Assembly (NCBI RefSeq): GCF_048544455.1 | Contig: NC_133532.1 | Location: 21,702,948-21,766,947 of the forward strand | Direction of reading: 5' to 3' | Source of the DNA: Silene latifolia | Taxonomy: Eukaryota > Streptophyta > Magnoliopsida > Caryophyllales > Caryophyllaceae | DNA: 64,000 bases | Part shown: positions 55,162 through 64,000 of the stretch, piece after piece | Numbering within the stretch: the stretch's first letter is position 1 | Layout of the letters: every line of letters starts with the position of its first letter | Translations under genes and position numbers: made by a program | The notes under the pieces: generated by a model | What the model was told of the DNA's origin: nothing | Database searches by the model: none | Seen by the model: the letters and a program-made list of their open reading frames with translations, nothing else

Positions 55162-55496
55162 CTCCCTCCCATCCACTCTTTTCTTCCTCTTTTAAGTGAG
55201 CATGAAGATTAAGGGTGAAGAGTATAATATTGATAAAGGTATGAGTGAGGTTGGTAATTGGAGAGAAATATGAATAATTAGGATTAAATATTAATAAAGG
55301 AGATGGGTAGGGTTTGATTATTGGAGAGAGGTGAGAATAATTAGAATTAAATATTAATAAAAGATACGGTAGGGTTTGATGAGTGGAGAGAGGTAGGAGT
55401 ATAATATTAATAAAAACTTTCTCAAAAAGAAAAGAGAAAGAAAACCTGAATAATCCGTTTTAGGAAATAGGGAAGAAAAGAGTGGATGGGAGGGAG
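55162..55496. mobile_element. Stowaway-type MITE, family S copy 4 (divergent)
   Basis: CTCCCTCCCATCCACTCTT start and inverted end AAGAGTGGATGGGAGGGAG, followed by TA. The interior shares GAGAGA...AACCTGAATAATCCGTTTTA with other copies but has diverged. The left TA is less clear. Confidence 0.75.
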
Positions 55497-55675
55497 TATT
55501 TTTTTTTTTTTATTTTGGTATATTGGTTTAGATCTTGTTGGTTCGGATATATTTAGTTTCAAGTATCAGACGGTTATTATTGAATGTTCTTGGTAGCATA
55601 GTTTTGTGCAATTGTTTGTTAAGTAGCTGAATTAGTTAAATTAGCGAGCTGGAATGAAATGCTATCTACGGTAGC

Positions 55676-56393
55676 CTAGGTAGCACCAAAACGGACACGG
55701 ATACGATACGGACACATGATATGACATCCCATGAAATCTAGGACACGAACACGTTATTTAAATTTGATAAAATATACACGTTATTTAAATTTGATAAATA
55801 TAATCCCTCATATTCACTGTTTTCTTCCCTGTTTTCTAAAACGGATTATTCAGGTTTTCTTTCTCTTTCTTATTTTGGAAACTTTTACCCTTATTTTATT
55901 CATCTCTCTCCTATCACCAAACCTCACCCAACTCTTTTACCCATATTTTATAACTTTTCTTAATGTTTTGGCCTCACAATTCCTTATTTAACTTCTAATT
56001 ATTCATTCCTCTCTCCTATCACCAACCAACCCAACTCTTTTACTCTTATTTTATTCCCCGTTTTAATACCCGTGCCCACAAACAAAGGGGAGAAAACCCT
56101 GAATAGGAGGGAGTATATTTTATAGATATAATTAACATAACATTTTATTTTTATAAATGTATTTGATATTAAATTTAAATGATTGATAAGGTAAAATTTG
56201 ACTTGACTTTGACTTATTCTCATTACAACTTAAACCCGTCTTATAATCAATCTCTTTCCGTCTTTCGCATCTCATTCCTCATTTATAGGTATCTACACAT
56301 TTAGGTGTGTCCGCGTATGTTCGACGACTGTCGGTGCTAGACACGGTGTCGAATACGTGACGACTGGTTAGGAGTAGTGTCTGTGCTACCTAG
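55676..56393. mobile_element. hAT-type element with nested Stowaway
   Basis: CTAGGTAGCAC and the inverse GTGCTACCTAG are the ends. Flanking 8-mers ACGGTAGC (55668-55675) and AGGGTAGC (56394-56401) match at 7 of 8. Both subtermini carry GACACGG/CCGTGTC-like motifs. Length is 718 bp including the nested MITE; non-coding. Confidence 0.8.
55803..56113. mobile_element. Stowaway-type MITE, family S copy 5
   Basis: Degenerate ATCCCTC start and GGAGGGAG end with TA flanks (55801-55802, 56114-56115). The interior matches the copy at 20292 in the same orientation (ACGGATTATTCAGGTTTTCT; GTGCCCACAAACAAAGG). Confidence 0.85.
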
Positions 56394-56442
56394 AGGGTAG
56401 CATATGAGAAATAACTATATCTTATAATACAAATTCTTACTT

Positions 56443-56612
56443 TAGACGAACACTATCCGTTTAAAGCTGTAGACGAATAGTATCTTTCTCACAAAATGAA
56501 AGTGAATACTGTAAGTGGGTGGGAAATGAATACCCCCACTTGCCCTTCCACTTGCATTTTGTGAAAGGGTCACTATCCATCTACAGTTTTAGACGAATAA
56601 TATCCGTCTACA
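56443..56612. mobile_element. Short inverted-repeat MITE upstream of Hsp70 gene 2
   Basis: The left arm TAGACGAACACTATCCGT...CTGTAGACGAATAGTATC is mirrored on the right (TAGACGGATATTATTCGT in inverse). Length is about 170 bp with no coding content. It lies about 285 bases before the gene start. Confidence 0.6.
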
Positions 56613-56896
56613 ATGAGATAGATTGATCTTATAAGACCAACATTAATTTTTTATTTATTTATAATTGTCAGTTATTTTTTAAGTTCGTTTGGTAATCATT
56701 TTTTAATATAATTACTTAGCTGATCAACTAGCTTTTCAACTATCCGCTAGTTTATACTCATCCCTTTCAATAAAAAGAGTATCAACGCTTCCGCACAACA
56801 CATCAAAGCAAATTAACGAATATCAAAGTTTGTTTTACCCACTTTTAGCTACGTCGCTGATTCTCTGGTACTATCGAGGTTAGCATAAGACAATAA

Positions 56897-59713
56897 ATGG
56901 CGGGAGACGGAGTAATGTGGCCAGTGATTGGGATTGATCTCGGGACGACATATTCATGTGTTGCAATTTGGCGTCATGACCGTGTTGAGATAATCCTCAA
57001 CGACCAGGGTAACCATACAACTCCTTCATGTGTTGCCTTCACGGAATCTGAACGTCTCATAGGTGAAGCTGCGGTCAATCAAGTTGCCAGAAACCCTGTG
57101 AACACAATATTTGGTTAGTCACCTTTCCTCCATGTCTAATACACTTTCCCATCCAATTCAATGTTCTTATTTAAGTTTGTACCCTACAATATAGCTATTA
57201 TTAATTCATTTAAAATAATTATGTTAGAATAAATGGTAGAAAATGGAGAGAAATGATTAGAGCGGCGCAAATTCTTATTTCAGACGGGACGGGCTATTTT
57301 CTGTTTGAAATAAGACGGACACAATGTAGCCATTTTACGATAAAATGTTGCTATTTTCTGATAAAATGTTAACATCATTTTCAGGGTAAAAGTGACAACT
57401 TTAGGTATACCATTTTGTCATTAAATGGTTACATTCTATTAAAAAACACAAATTCTCATTATAAATGGGAGATATCCGTCTATAGTTATAGACGGGTCAA
57501 ATATCCACCCACTCTATGCATAACACAAGCAACAAGTTGTATGGCGGAGCCCAAAAATGTTAGCACTCTAAGCATATTTGACCTGTATTTCACTATAGAC
57601 GGACCAGTAGGTCTCATGAGAGACCGTCTCCTACTAATTTAGTGAGAGACATAATAGGGAAAAAAGAAATTCAGTAGGTCCCTCACCTTATCATGTGAAA
57701 GATTTCTCAAGAAGGTTATTGAGATACCGTCTCTCCGAAATTTTTGTGTAGACGGATATATCCGTCTATAGTAAGACTAATTAATTAAAAAAATGGTAAC
57801 ATTTAGTCACCCTTAATTTAAACCGTCTTAAGCAAGACTTATTGGAGTAGCGGATCCATCCTATTTTCATGATTGTGTAAAAAAAAAAAAAGCACTTTCA
57901 AATGGCCCCAGTGGGCACCATTTGTATCTTTTTTTTTTATTTGCTTGGTATTATTATTACTATGTTGAAAGCCTGTGTGATGTACTCATTTGTCCCGGTC
58001 ATTTGTTGTCCTTTTCCATCTTGGTGTTTCTCAGTGAGTTGTTGTCTTTTCTATTTTAAGAATAAACTTGATCAACAATTTAATCATTCACAATCAATTT
58101 GTTCCACTTGTCATTTAGTAATTGGTCATTTTCTCTTTCTTTGGTCTTTGTGCCAAAACAAAAGGACAACAATTCAGTGGGACGGAGGGAGTATGTGTTA
58201 AGAAGACATTTATTCATGTTTTGAATTATATATACTCTACATTGTCTTGACAGATTCAAAGAGACTTATAGGTAGACGTTTCAGGGATGATAATATACAA
58301 AAGGACATTAAATTGTGGCCATTTAAAGTTATAGATGGAACTGATTTGGGTAAATATGAGAAGCCAATGATTGTTGCCAACTATATGGGGGAAGAAAAGA
58401 TATTCCCTCCAGAAGAGATATCAGCCATGATCCTTTCGAAGATGAAAGCTATCGCTGAGACTTTTCTTGGTACCACGGTGAAGAATGCCGTTGTCACTGT
58501 GCCAGCATACTTCAGCGATTCACAACGTCAAGCAACCAAAGATGCTGGAGCCATTGCAGGGCTCAATGTGGTTCGTATCATTAACGAGCCTACAGCTGCT
58601 GCCATGGCTTATAGTCTTGATACTACTGTACGCAACCGAAATTTTCCAATACTGAATGTGTTGGTTTTTGACCTGGGTGGAGGGACATTCGACGTGTCCT
58701 TGGTTGCAATCGAAAGGGGTGAAATCCATGTTAAGGCGATAAGTGGAGACACCCACCTTGGAGGAGAGGATTTTGACAACAACCTAGTGACTTATCTTTT
58801 AGAGGAGTTTAAAAGAAAGCATAAAAAGGACATTAGCGAAAATCCTAGGGCGCGAGCAAGATTACGGTCTGCTTCTGAGAGAGCTAAGAGAATCCTTTCA
58901 GCAGCAACTCAAACCAACATCGAGATAGATTGTCTTTATGAAGGCATTGATTTCACTTCAACACTAACCCGTGCCCGTTTTGAGAATTTAAATGAGACAT
59001 TTTTCAAAAATTGTTTAGACATTGTCGACAAGTGCTTGAAAGACGCAAAGATGAATGTGAATGATGTTGATGATGTAGTTCTTGTTGGAGGGTCAACCCG
59101 GATTCCTAAAGTTCAACAACTCTTGAAAGATTTTTTCAATGGGAAGGAGCTCTGTCGAAGCATCAATCCGGACGAGGCTGTCGCATATGGGGCTGCTGTC
59201 CATGCTGCTGCCTTGAGTGGTGTTTTGAGTAGTAATCATGATATTGTTCTAGTTGATGTCATACCTTTATCGCTTGGTGTTAAGATATTTAGTGGTGAAT
59301 TAAGTGTAATCATTCCAAGAAATACCTCCATCCCGGTGAGAAAAACGGAAAAACGAGCTACTGCTCACGATAATCAGACCTCTGCATGTTTCCAAGTGTA
59401 TGAGGGGGAAAGACTTATGGCCAGAGACAACAATTTCCTAGATGAGTTTGAGATATCTGGTTTTCCACCTGCACCGGAAGGTGACACCGAGTTTGAAGTC
59501 TGCTTTGAAGTTGATGTCAACGGCATTTTAAGCGTGTCTGCTAAGGAATTGGGCACTGGGTTGAAGAATCAAATCACTATTACAAATCGCCATGGGGGAC
59601 TTTCAACAGATGAGGTCAATAAAATGATGAATGATGCTGAAAAATACAAGGCTCAAGATGAGAAGTACAAGAGATTGGTTGAAGCCATGAACTCTTTAGA
59701 GAAATTCTCTTGA
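56897..59713 (+). CDS. Divergent cytosolic-type Hsp70 lacking most of the lid (2 exons)
   Basis: Exons are 56897-57113 and 58254-59713, joined by a 1,140-bp GT...AG intron that splits the Asp-73 codon exactly as in the first Hsp70 gene. The product is 558 residues, about 90 short of typical cytosolic Hsp70. The ATPase signatures are intact: IDLGTTYS (13-20), Lys-75 (catalytic Lys71 equivalent), FDLGGGTFD (211-219) and [12 protein letters not shown] (about 348-359). The linker reads [10 protein letters not shown]. The beta substrate-binding domain ends [20 protein letters not shown], and the protein stops at EKFS, within the first lid helices and without EEVD. The ORF is clean, so it may be functional, but a lidless clamp should bind substrate only loosely. 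A Stowaway MITE lies in the intron. No heat-shock element was recognised upstream. Confidence 0.87.
57985..58191. mobile_element. Stowaway-type MITE in the Hsp70 gene 2 intron
   Basis: CTCATTTGTCCC...GTTGTCC start and the inverse of CTCCCTCCGTCCCACTGAA at the end, flanked by TA (57983-57984, 58192-58193). Length is 207 bp. It ends about 60 bases before the splice acceptor. It is a different family from family S. Confidence 0.85.
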
Positions 59714-60309
59714 AAATTTCGTATGATCCAAACAATGCCAAGAACGACCTTTGTTCGAGTTTGTTCCCTTATTAAAATGCATAAGCGTGAATCATGTTAT
59801 ATTTTCTTTCGTCTCGTTGGAACCAAACGAGCTTAAACTTACTGACATTATTTTGAAATTCTGTGTCGTACTATCTCTTTTTTTAGTGATTCCATTGATA
59901 ATGTAATCAAAATATCTAAGTTGTTGAAGATTGTTCAAAGTTGTCTTCCCAGGCCATTAAGTGTCGAGGTAGAAAAATGTTTCAACTAACTTTTGCAACA
60001 GTTAAGGATAATAACAGGGATCATCACTTTTACGTTGTACGTATATCTAAATCACGGGCATTCGAAAATCTCTCTTGAAAATGTGATCTCATAAATTAAT
60101 ACTCCGTATATGGATCTAATTCCTTGGACATACGGAGTATTAATTTTGATGCTTCACAAGAACTAGCAGACATAACATATGCTTTCCCAGAAGGTGTCTT
60201 AACTATATCGCGCCCGTTGGCATCCTAATGCCGGCGTAATAGACCATGGAAGGAACAAGGTTAGCTGAACATACAACATCATAGCAATGCATGCATTTGA
60301 ACTAGAGCG
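59714..60309. other. 3' flank of Hsp70 gene 2, no further gene seen
   Basis: AT-rich. An imperfect inverted pair around TACTCCGTATATGGA and TACGGAGTATTAAT (about 60097-60145) can form a short hairpin. Nothing coding is supported. Confidence 0.4.
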
Positions 60310-60567
60310 GGCAAAAACTGACCCGACCCGACCGAAACCCGACCCGACCCGTGACCGATATTCTCACAACCCGATTGATGACCCGATAATGAACTAGCTT
60401 AATAATAGTTTAAATAACACCACATTGACATTCATCTTAATTATTTTAACTTAAAACTAAAATTAATACACTTACCCATTATTTAAACATAAAATTACCA
60501 TCTAAAACTAAATATATAAGATAAAATATATGTTGATAACCTTACCCGATACTTACCCGCTAATTAT
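60310..60567. mobile_element. Truncated GACCCG-rich MITE fragment
   Basis: It starts GGGCAAAAACTGACCCGACC and carries several ACCCGACCCG motifs, then ACCCGATACTTACCCGC just before the copia LTR. It resembles one side of hAT-type elements with GGGTCGGGT subtermini. The other end was not found. Confidence 0.45.
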
Positions 60568-60768
60568 TGAAGATAATACGTAATCTTTGATTACGATTTC
60601 CTTTAGTATAATATCTTGTAATTAGTTATTTGTTTCTTATTATTCAAGATTGTATATTATCTTATGATTCATGTATCTTATAGCTTGCTTGTGCTCTAGT
60701 CTAGTCGTATATATATACTGCCTCCTTCATTCAATGTAAATTAAGTTAATCTTTATACATTTTCTACA
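60568..60768 (+). mobile_element. Short (201-bp) copia 5' LTR (copia-3)
   Basis: TGAAGATAATACG start and TTTTCTACA end, with a TATATATA-type box near 60708-60716. A decayed iMet primer site TGGTATAAAGAGC (60769-60781) follows directly. Confidence 0.7.
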
Positions 60769-60835
60769 TGGTATAAAGAGCTTAAAACGATTCATCCTTA
60801 TTCCTCTCTTCTTTCTTATCACAACTTCCCTCACC

Positions 60836-61149
60836 ATGGCAGGACAAGCTCAAGTTCTGCCCAATCACGGTGACCCTAAAAATCCCATCTTTGCCGTCAA
60901 CTTTGCCAATGTTGTCGAGCTTTCACCCTCAATGTATCGTGCCTAGTGTCGTCAAATCGAGGACTTGCTCATCAGCTATGACCTCATGAAATTTTTCGAT
61001 GGAACCCATCCTTGTCCACCCAAAACCATTCTTGATGACAAGACCGGCAGTGTCTCTAATCCGGCTCACTTCAATTGGCTCCGTCAAGACAAACTTTTGA
61101 GTAGTGCTCTTCGAGGAACCATCTCCTCTAGCATCACCAACTTGCTTCT
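60836..61149 (+). pseudogene. gag: copia-3 Gag N-terminal fragment with a stop
   Basis: The frame from ATG 60836 gives MAGQAQVLPNHG, then ELSPSMYRA, an in-frame TAG (60944-60946), and CRQIEDLLISYDLMKFFDGT followed by NPAHFNWLRQDKLL. This is the conserved Gag core of a common plant copia lineage, in which the stop position normally holds Trp. The frame is cut at about 61149 by the LTR of the next element. Confidence 0.8.
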
Positions 61150-63587
61150 TGTAGATACGTCATTTCTGCACCTCCCGCAAACCACCCGGTGATGATTGGG
61201 CCGCATGTTTGGTACGTGGAACGATTTGTGACAGTTCGTAAGTTTATCGTCAAGTGATCGCTCAAACATTTATGTCTACCTCTTAAATGTCATCTACGTG
61301 CCGATACGGTCGTTTTGGCAGTAATTAGAGTACATTTGGAGTCCGGACCTAAAACCGTCTTCATTTTCTGACAACCATTAAAATGCCGAGTCGGAATATT
61401 CTGGAATGTTCCGGATATTTCTATTCCATATTTTATAAATCTTTTAATCTTTGGTAAAAAAATTCCCGTAATATTCACACAAAATATTAAGGAAAACCAA
61501 ATTATTCCGTTATTCCATAAACTAAACACGGAAATCTTTTTTCCGCAGGAGGAAACCACTTGGGAATAGACGCAGCAAGTGTTGCACCTCTTCCAAGAGA
61601 CGCAGTGCCTGCTGCGCTTCTTCCCAAGTCCTTTTCTGCGTATTCTTTCGTATCTTTTCATATCTTTTCGAGATTCACTTCCAAAGTTTCTCCGAAAAAG
61701 CCTACTTCCTCCACGTGATTAGTATAAATAGAGACCTTCGGTCTCACATATTTCTCACGCGAGTGTCCGCCATTCTCTTCTCCCTTTGCATTCTAGACCA
61801 CGTTCTTACTTTTTGGCGTCTACGTGGTTGAACTTTCGACCACGTAAGCTCGGATCCTTCTGAGTACCAGCCTCGTTTTGCATGACCGACCAATTTGACC
61901 AACTACACCATAATCAACTTTAATCAATCTTAATCGTTTTCCTCTTACGAGGGCACTTTCGTTACATTCGAGTCGAGCATCACTAATCGTTAACTTAGTT
62001 CATCTCGTTTCATCAAACATGTAAGTCTGAGGGTGTAAATCTCTCTTTTATTTATTGTTATTTATTTTTGTAATCATATTGTAAGATTTATGTCGAAAAT
62101 ACAATTAAAACCGATTTCTAAAACCCTTTGTTTAAAACCCTTTTACGGATTATCGAGGACACAACCGTCGAGAAAGGACGCGCAAGAATCGCTGCGCCTC
62201 TTGAAGGGACGCAGCACCTCTTTGCGCCTCTTTGTGAGGGCCGCGCAGATTTCTCGCTTCCTTTCTTCTTCCTTCGTCTTTCGTTGATTCGTTTGTTTTT
62301 CTTTTGTTTTCATTTGGTCCTTGTTTTAATATAACAATCTGAACATAATAATTTGACATATAAATTGTTCATCATCATCATTAACATATAATTCATCTCA
62401 TTAATTCCCGACTAAAATCCCAAGTAATTAATATTTGCGGGTTTTCGTCATTAAAGTCAAACCGGGTTGTAGAAATTCGATTCATTCATATTGGGTTTCT
62501 GGAATTCGATCTTTGATATATTCTCACCTGTTTATTATCATATTCATCATTAGTCCGTCATTAATTCGTCGTATTTAACCTAATTAATATCTTTAGTTAT
62601 TAATTTGTTAATTAACCTTATTAATCTTGTAAATATATTCGTCTTAATTAGTTTTCATCCATGTTTATTGCTTTCATGACCGTTAAATCGCATGTAAATA
62701 ATCTGATAATCACTTTCATCCGAGTCAAATAATATAATCGATCATTAAAATTAACCAACGAACGTTAACGACTTGCAATTCCGGCTTCACAGCCAGAACT
62801 GAGCCAAGGAACAGACGCAGCAACTGCTGCGCCTCTTCCAGAGGACGCAGCTCTGCTGCGCCTGTTCCTGGTTGACTTCTGTCTCTGAACTCCCGTTTTG
62901 CCTTGACCTAATTTATTAATTACGTATTTAATTAACTATTATTCGTATTATCAACCCTAATTCCTGTTCGTTCGTTCATTTATTTATTCTTTCTTTTCTA
63001 AATTATCCGTTTTAGATGTATTTTCGACATAAATCAATTAAACCCGATGTAATTATTGTAATTTTCATTATTGTAATTTCCTTTATTGTATTTATCATTG
63101 TACTTTTTATTGCTTGTATGCTTTCACATGTAATTGAACTTAAATCCCGATTCGACCTAATTGTATGCTAAATTAATTGTTTACCGACTTAGTACTAATT
63201 CTCACATGCTAGGATTAATTCTATGGATGTTGCATTACATGCATATAATTAATCGACAATATATCGAGTATGAATAACTTCCCTAATCATTAGTAGAGGC
63301 CGCTATCGACGCGGGCGAGATTAGGTGTTCGATCAAAAGAGTTTCCTAATACGTACCCTCACCCCTTACTCCAGATCTCTGTGAACATCCGTGTTCATTG
63401 GCATCCACGAGAGTCATTCTAGACATAAAATGCTAAGGGTAACGAGTTCTTGGTGTTCATGTCACTACTTTGTGTCTTGACATGGCACGAGGTATTCGAA
63501 CGGTTTCCAATTTTCCACAATAAATTGGTGGCGACTCCACAAATGCAAACGCTTGTTTCCCAAGCGCCCCCGTGCCCCGCGTCCACA
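61150..63587 (+). mobile_element. 5' LTR of a Tat/Ogre-type Ty3-gypsy element (2.44 kb)
   Basis: It starts TGTAGATACGTCATTTCTGC exactly where the copia-3 gag similarity stops and ends CGTCCACA three bases before an Arg-tRNA-type primer site. A TATA box (TATAAATA, 61723-61730) follows a CCACGTG motif. Three clusters of a GC-rich palindromic motif lie at 61567-61625, 62165-62240 and 62810-62870. The rest of the element is outside the window. Confidence 0.8.
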
Positions 63588-63590
63588 GTT

Positions 63591-63608
63591 TGGCGACTCC
63601 GCTGGGGA
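63591..63608 (+). other. Primer-binding site, Arg-tRNA type
   Basis: TGGCGACTCCGCTGGGGA matches the primer-site type of Tat/Ogre/Retand-like gypsy elements. A second TGGCGACTCC occurs about 60 bases upstream inside the LTR (near 63530). Confidence 0.85.
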
Positions 63609-64000
63609 CAATACACTTATGTGTAGCCAAAAGGGTGAAACTTGAACAAGGTTAGGGAATAGTTTGTACAAGACAATTGTCGGTTTTCATAACTCGGTCT
63701 TCTTAGATCGTTTAGTCGGCCTTCCTAGGCCCAACCCAACCCATTCAACCAATCGTCCCGTCTAAACGGTCCTAAATCTTATTTGGGCCTAAGGATGGAT
63801 AGCGATTGACGTCATCCATACCATGGTACTTACTCTTGTTTGTATCAAGGACTTTCACTACTTGAGGAAATGGACTAGGAATCGGCCTTACTCTTGTTTG
63901 GTACGAGCCTCTCCACAGACTTCGGGTTTGATTGTTCCGTATGGTAACCCACCCTTTAAACCAAAACCCTTCAAAATGCACTCAGCATCCCGTTATAATG
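63609..64000 (+). other. Leader of the Tat/Ogre-type element (runs off the window)
   Basis: Non-coding sequence following the primer site. No gag start was recognised before the window ends. Confidence 0.6.

Noticed and set aside
61290-61661. 123-residue minus-strand frame
   Set aside because: It lies wholly within the gypsy LTR and lacks any recognised domain.

Overview
This window looks like repeat-dense euchromatin of a plant nuclear genome, probably a eudicot. The evidence is spliced cytosolic-type Hsp70 genes, Stowaway, Tourist and hAT-type MITEs, Ty1-copia elements with the plant iMet-tRNA primer site (TGGTATCAGAGC), and Ty3-gypsy elements with Asp- and Arg-tRNA-type primer sites. Caryophyllales such as Silene would fit, but that is an inference from overall style and was not tested. 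No prokaryotic, organellar or CRISPR features were seen.

Layout. 1-6441: a head-to-tail chain of terminal-inverted-repeat (TIR) elements, each joined to the next by a (TA)n, (GA)n or (CT)n(TA)n microsatellite. 6442-11154: a putative LTR followed by a truncated minus-strand Ty1-copia element (decayed gag, PBS, 1.74-kb LTR with a nested Tourist MITE). 11588-15028: hAT and other MITEs, and a TIR element carrying a frameshifted GRF zinc-finger gene. 15351-17565: a two-exon Hsp70 gene with an unusual in-frame octapeptide repeat in the substrate-binding domain. 18240-19553: a decayed minus-strand TPR co-chaperone-like gene. 19834-21796: a hAT element and a Harbinger-type element. 21955-30535: a complete Ty1-copia element with TSD GTACT, inserted in an older LTR. 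31055: a CACTA terminus. 31623-48145: a 16.5-kb LTR element (TSD GTTAG, Asp-type PBS) that carries one 523-codon ORF and no polymerase. That ORF is split by a nested 9-kb copia element, whose 3' LTR is itself split by a Stowaway MITE. 48225-49677: hAT and Tourist MITEs. 49744-52687: a 2.9-kb solo LTR with TSD AATTA. 53713-56612: inverted-repeat elements and MITEs. 56897-59713: a second two-exon Hsp70 gene that lacks most of the C-terminal lid. 60568-64000: a copia 5' LTR and gag interrupted by the 5' LTR and leader of a Tat/Ogre-type gypsy element that runs off the window.

The only plausible host genes are the two Hsp70 paralogues, both on the plus strand and about 41 kb apart. They share the first-exon length (217 nt) and the intron position, and both have abnormal C-termini without the EEVD tail. 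The TPR pseudogene beside the first one is from a class whose members often dock on Hsp70/Hsp90 tails. Everything else is transposon-derived. The nesting gives a relative history: LARD-type gypsy, then copia, then Stowaway in one place; older copia LTR, then younger copia in another. I found no convincing wholly new molecular system. The strongest leads are the microsatellite-bounded TIR elements, the octapeptide-bearing Hsp70 and the polymerase-less LTR element with a long ORF.
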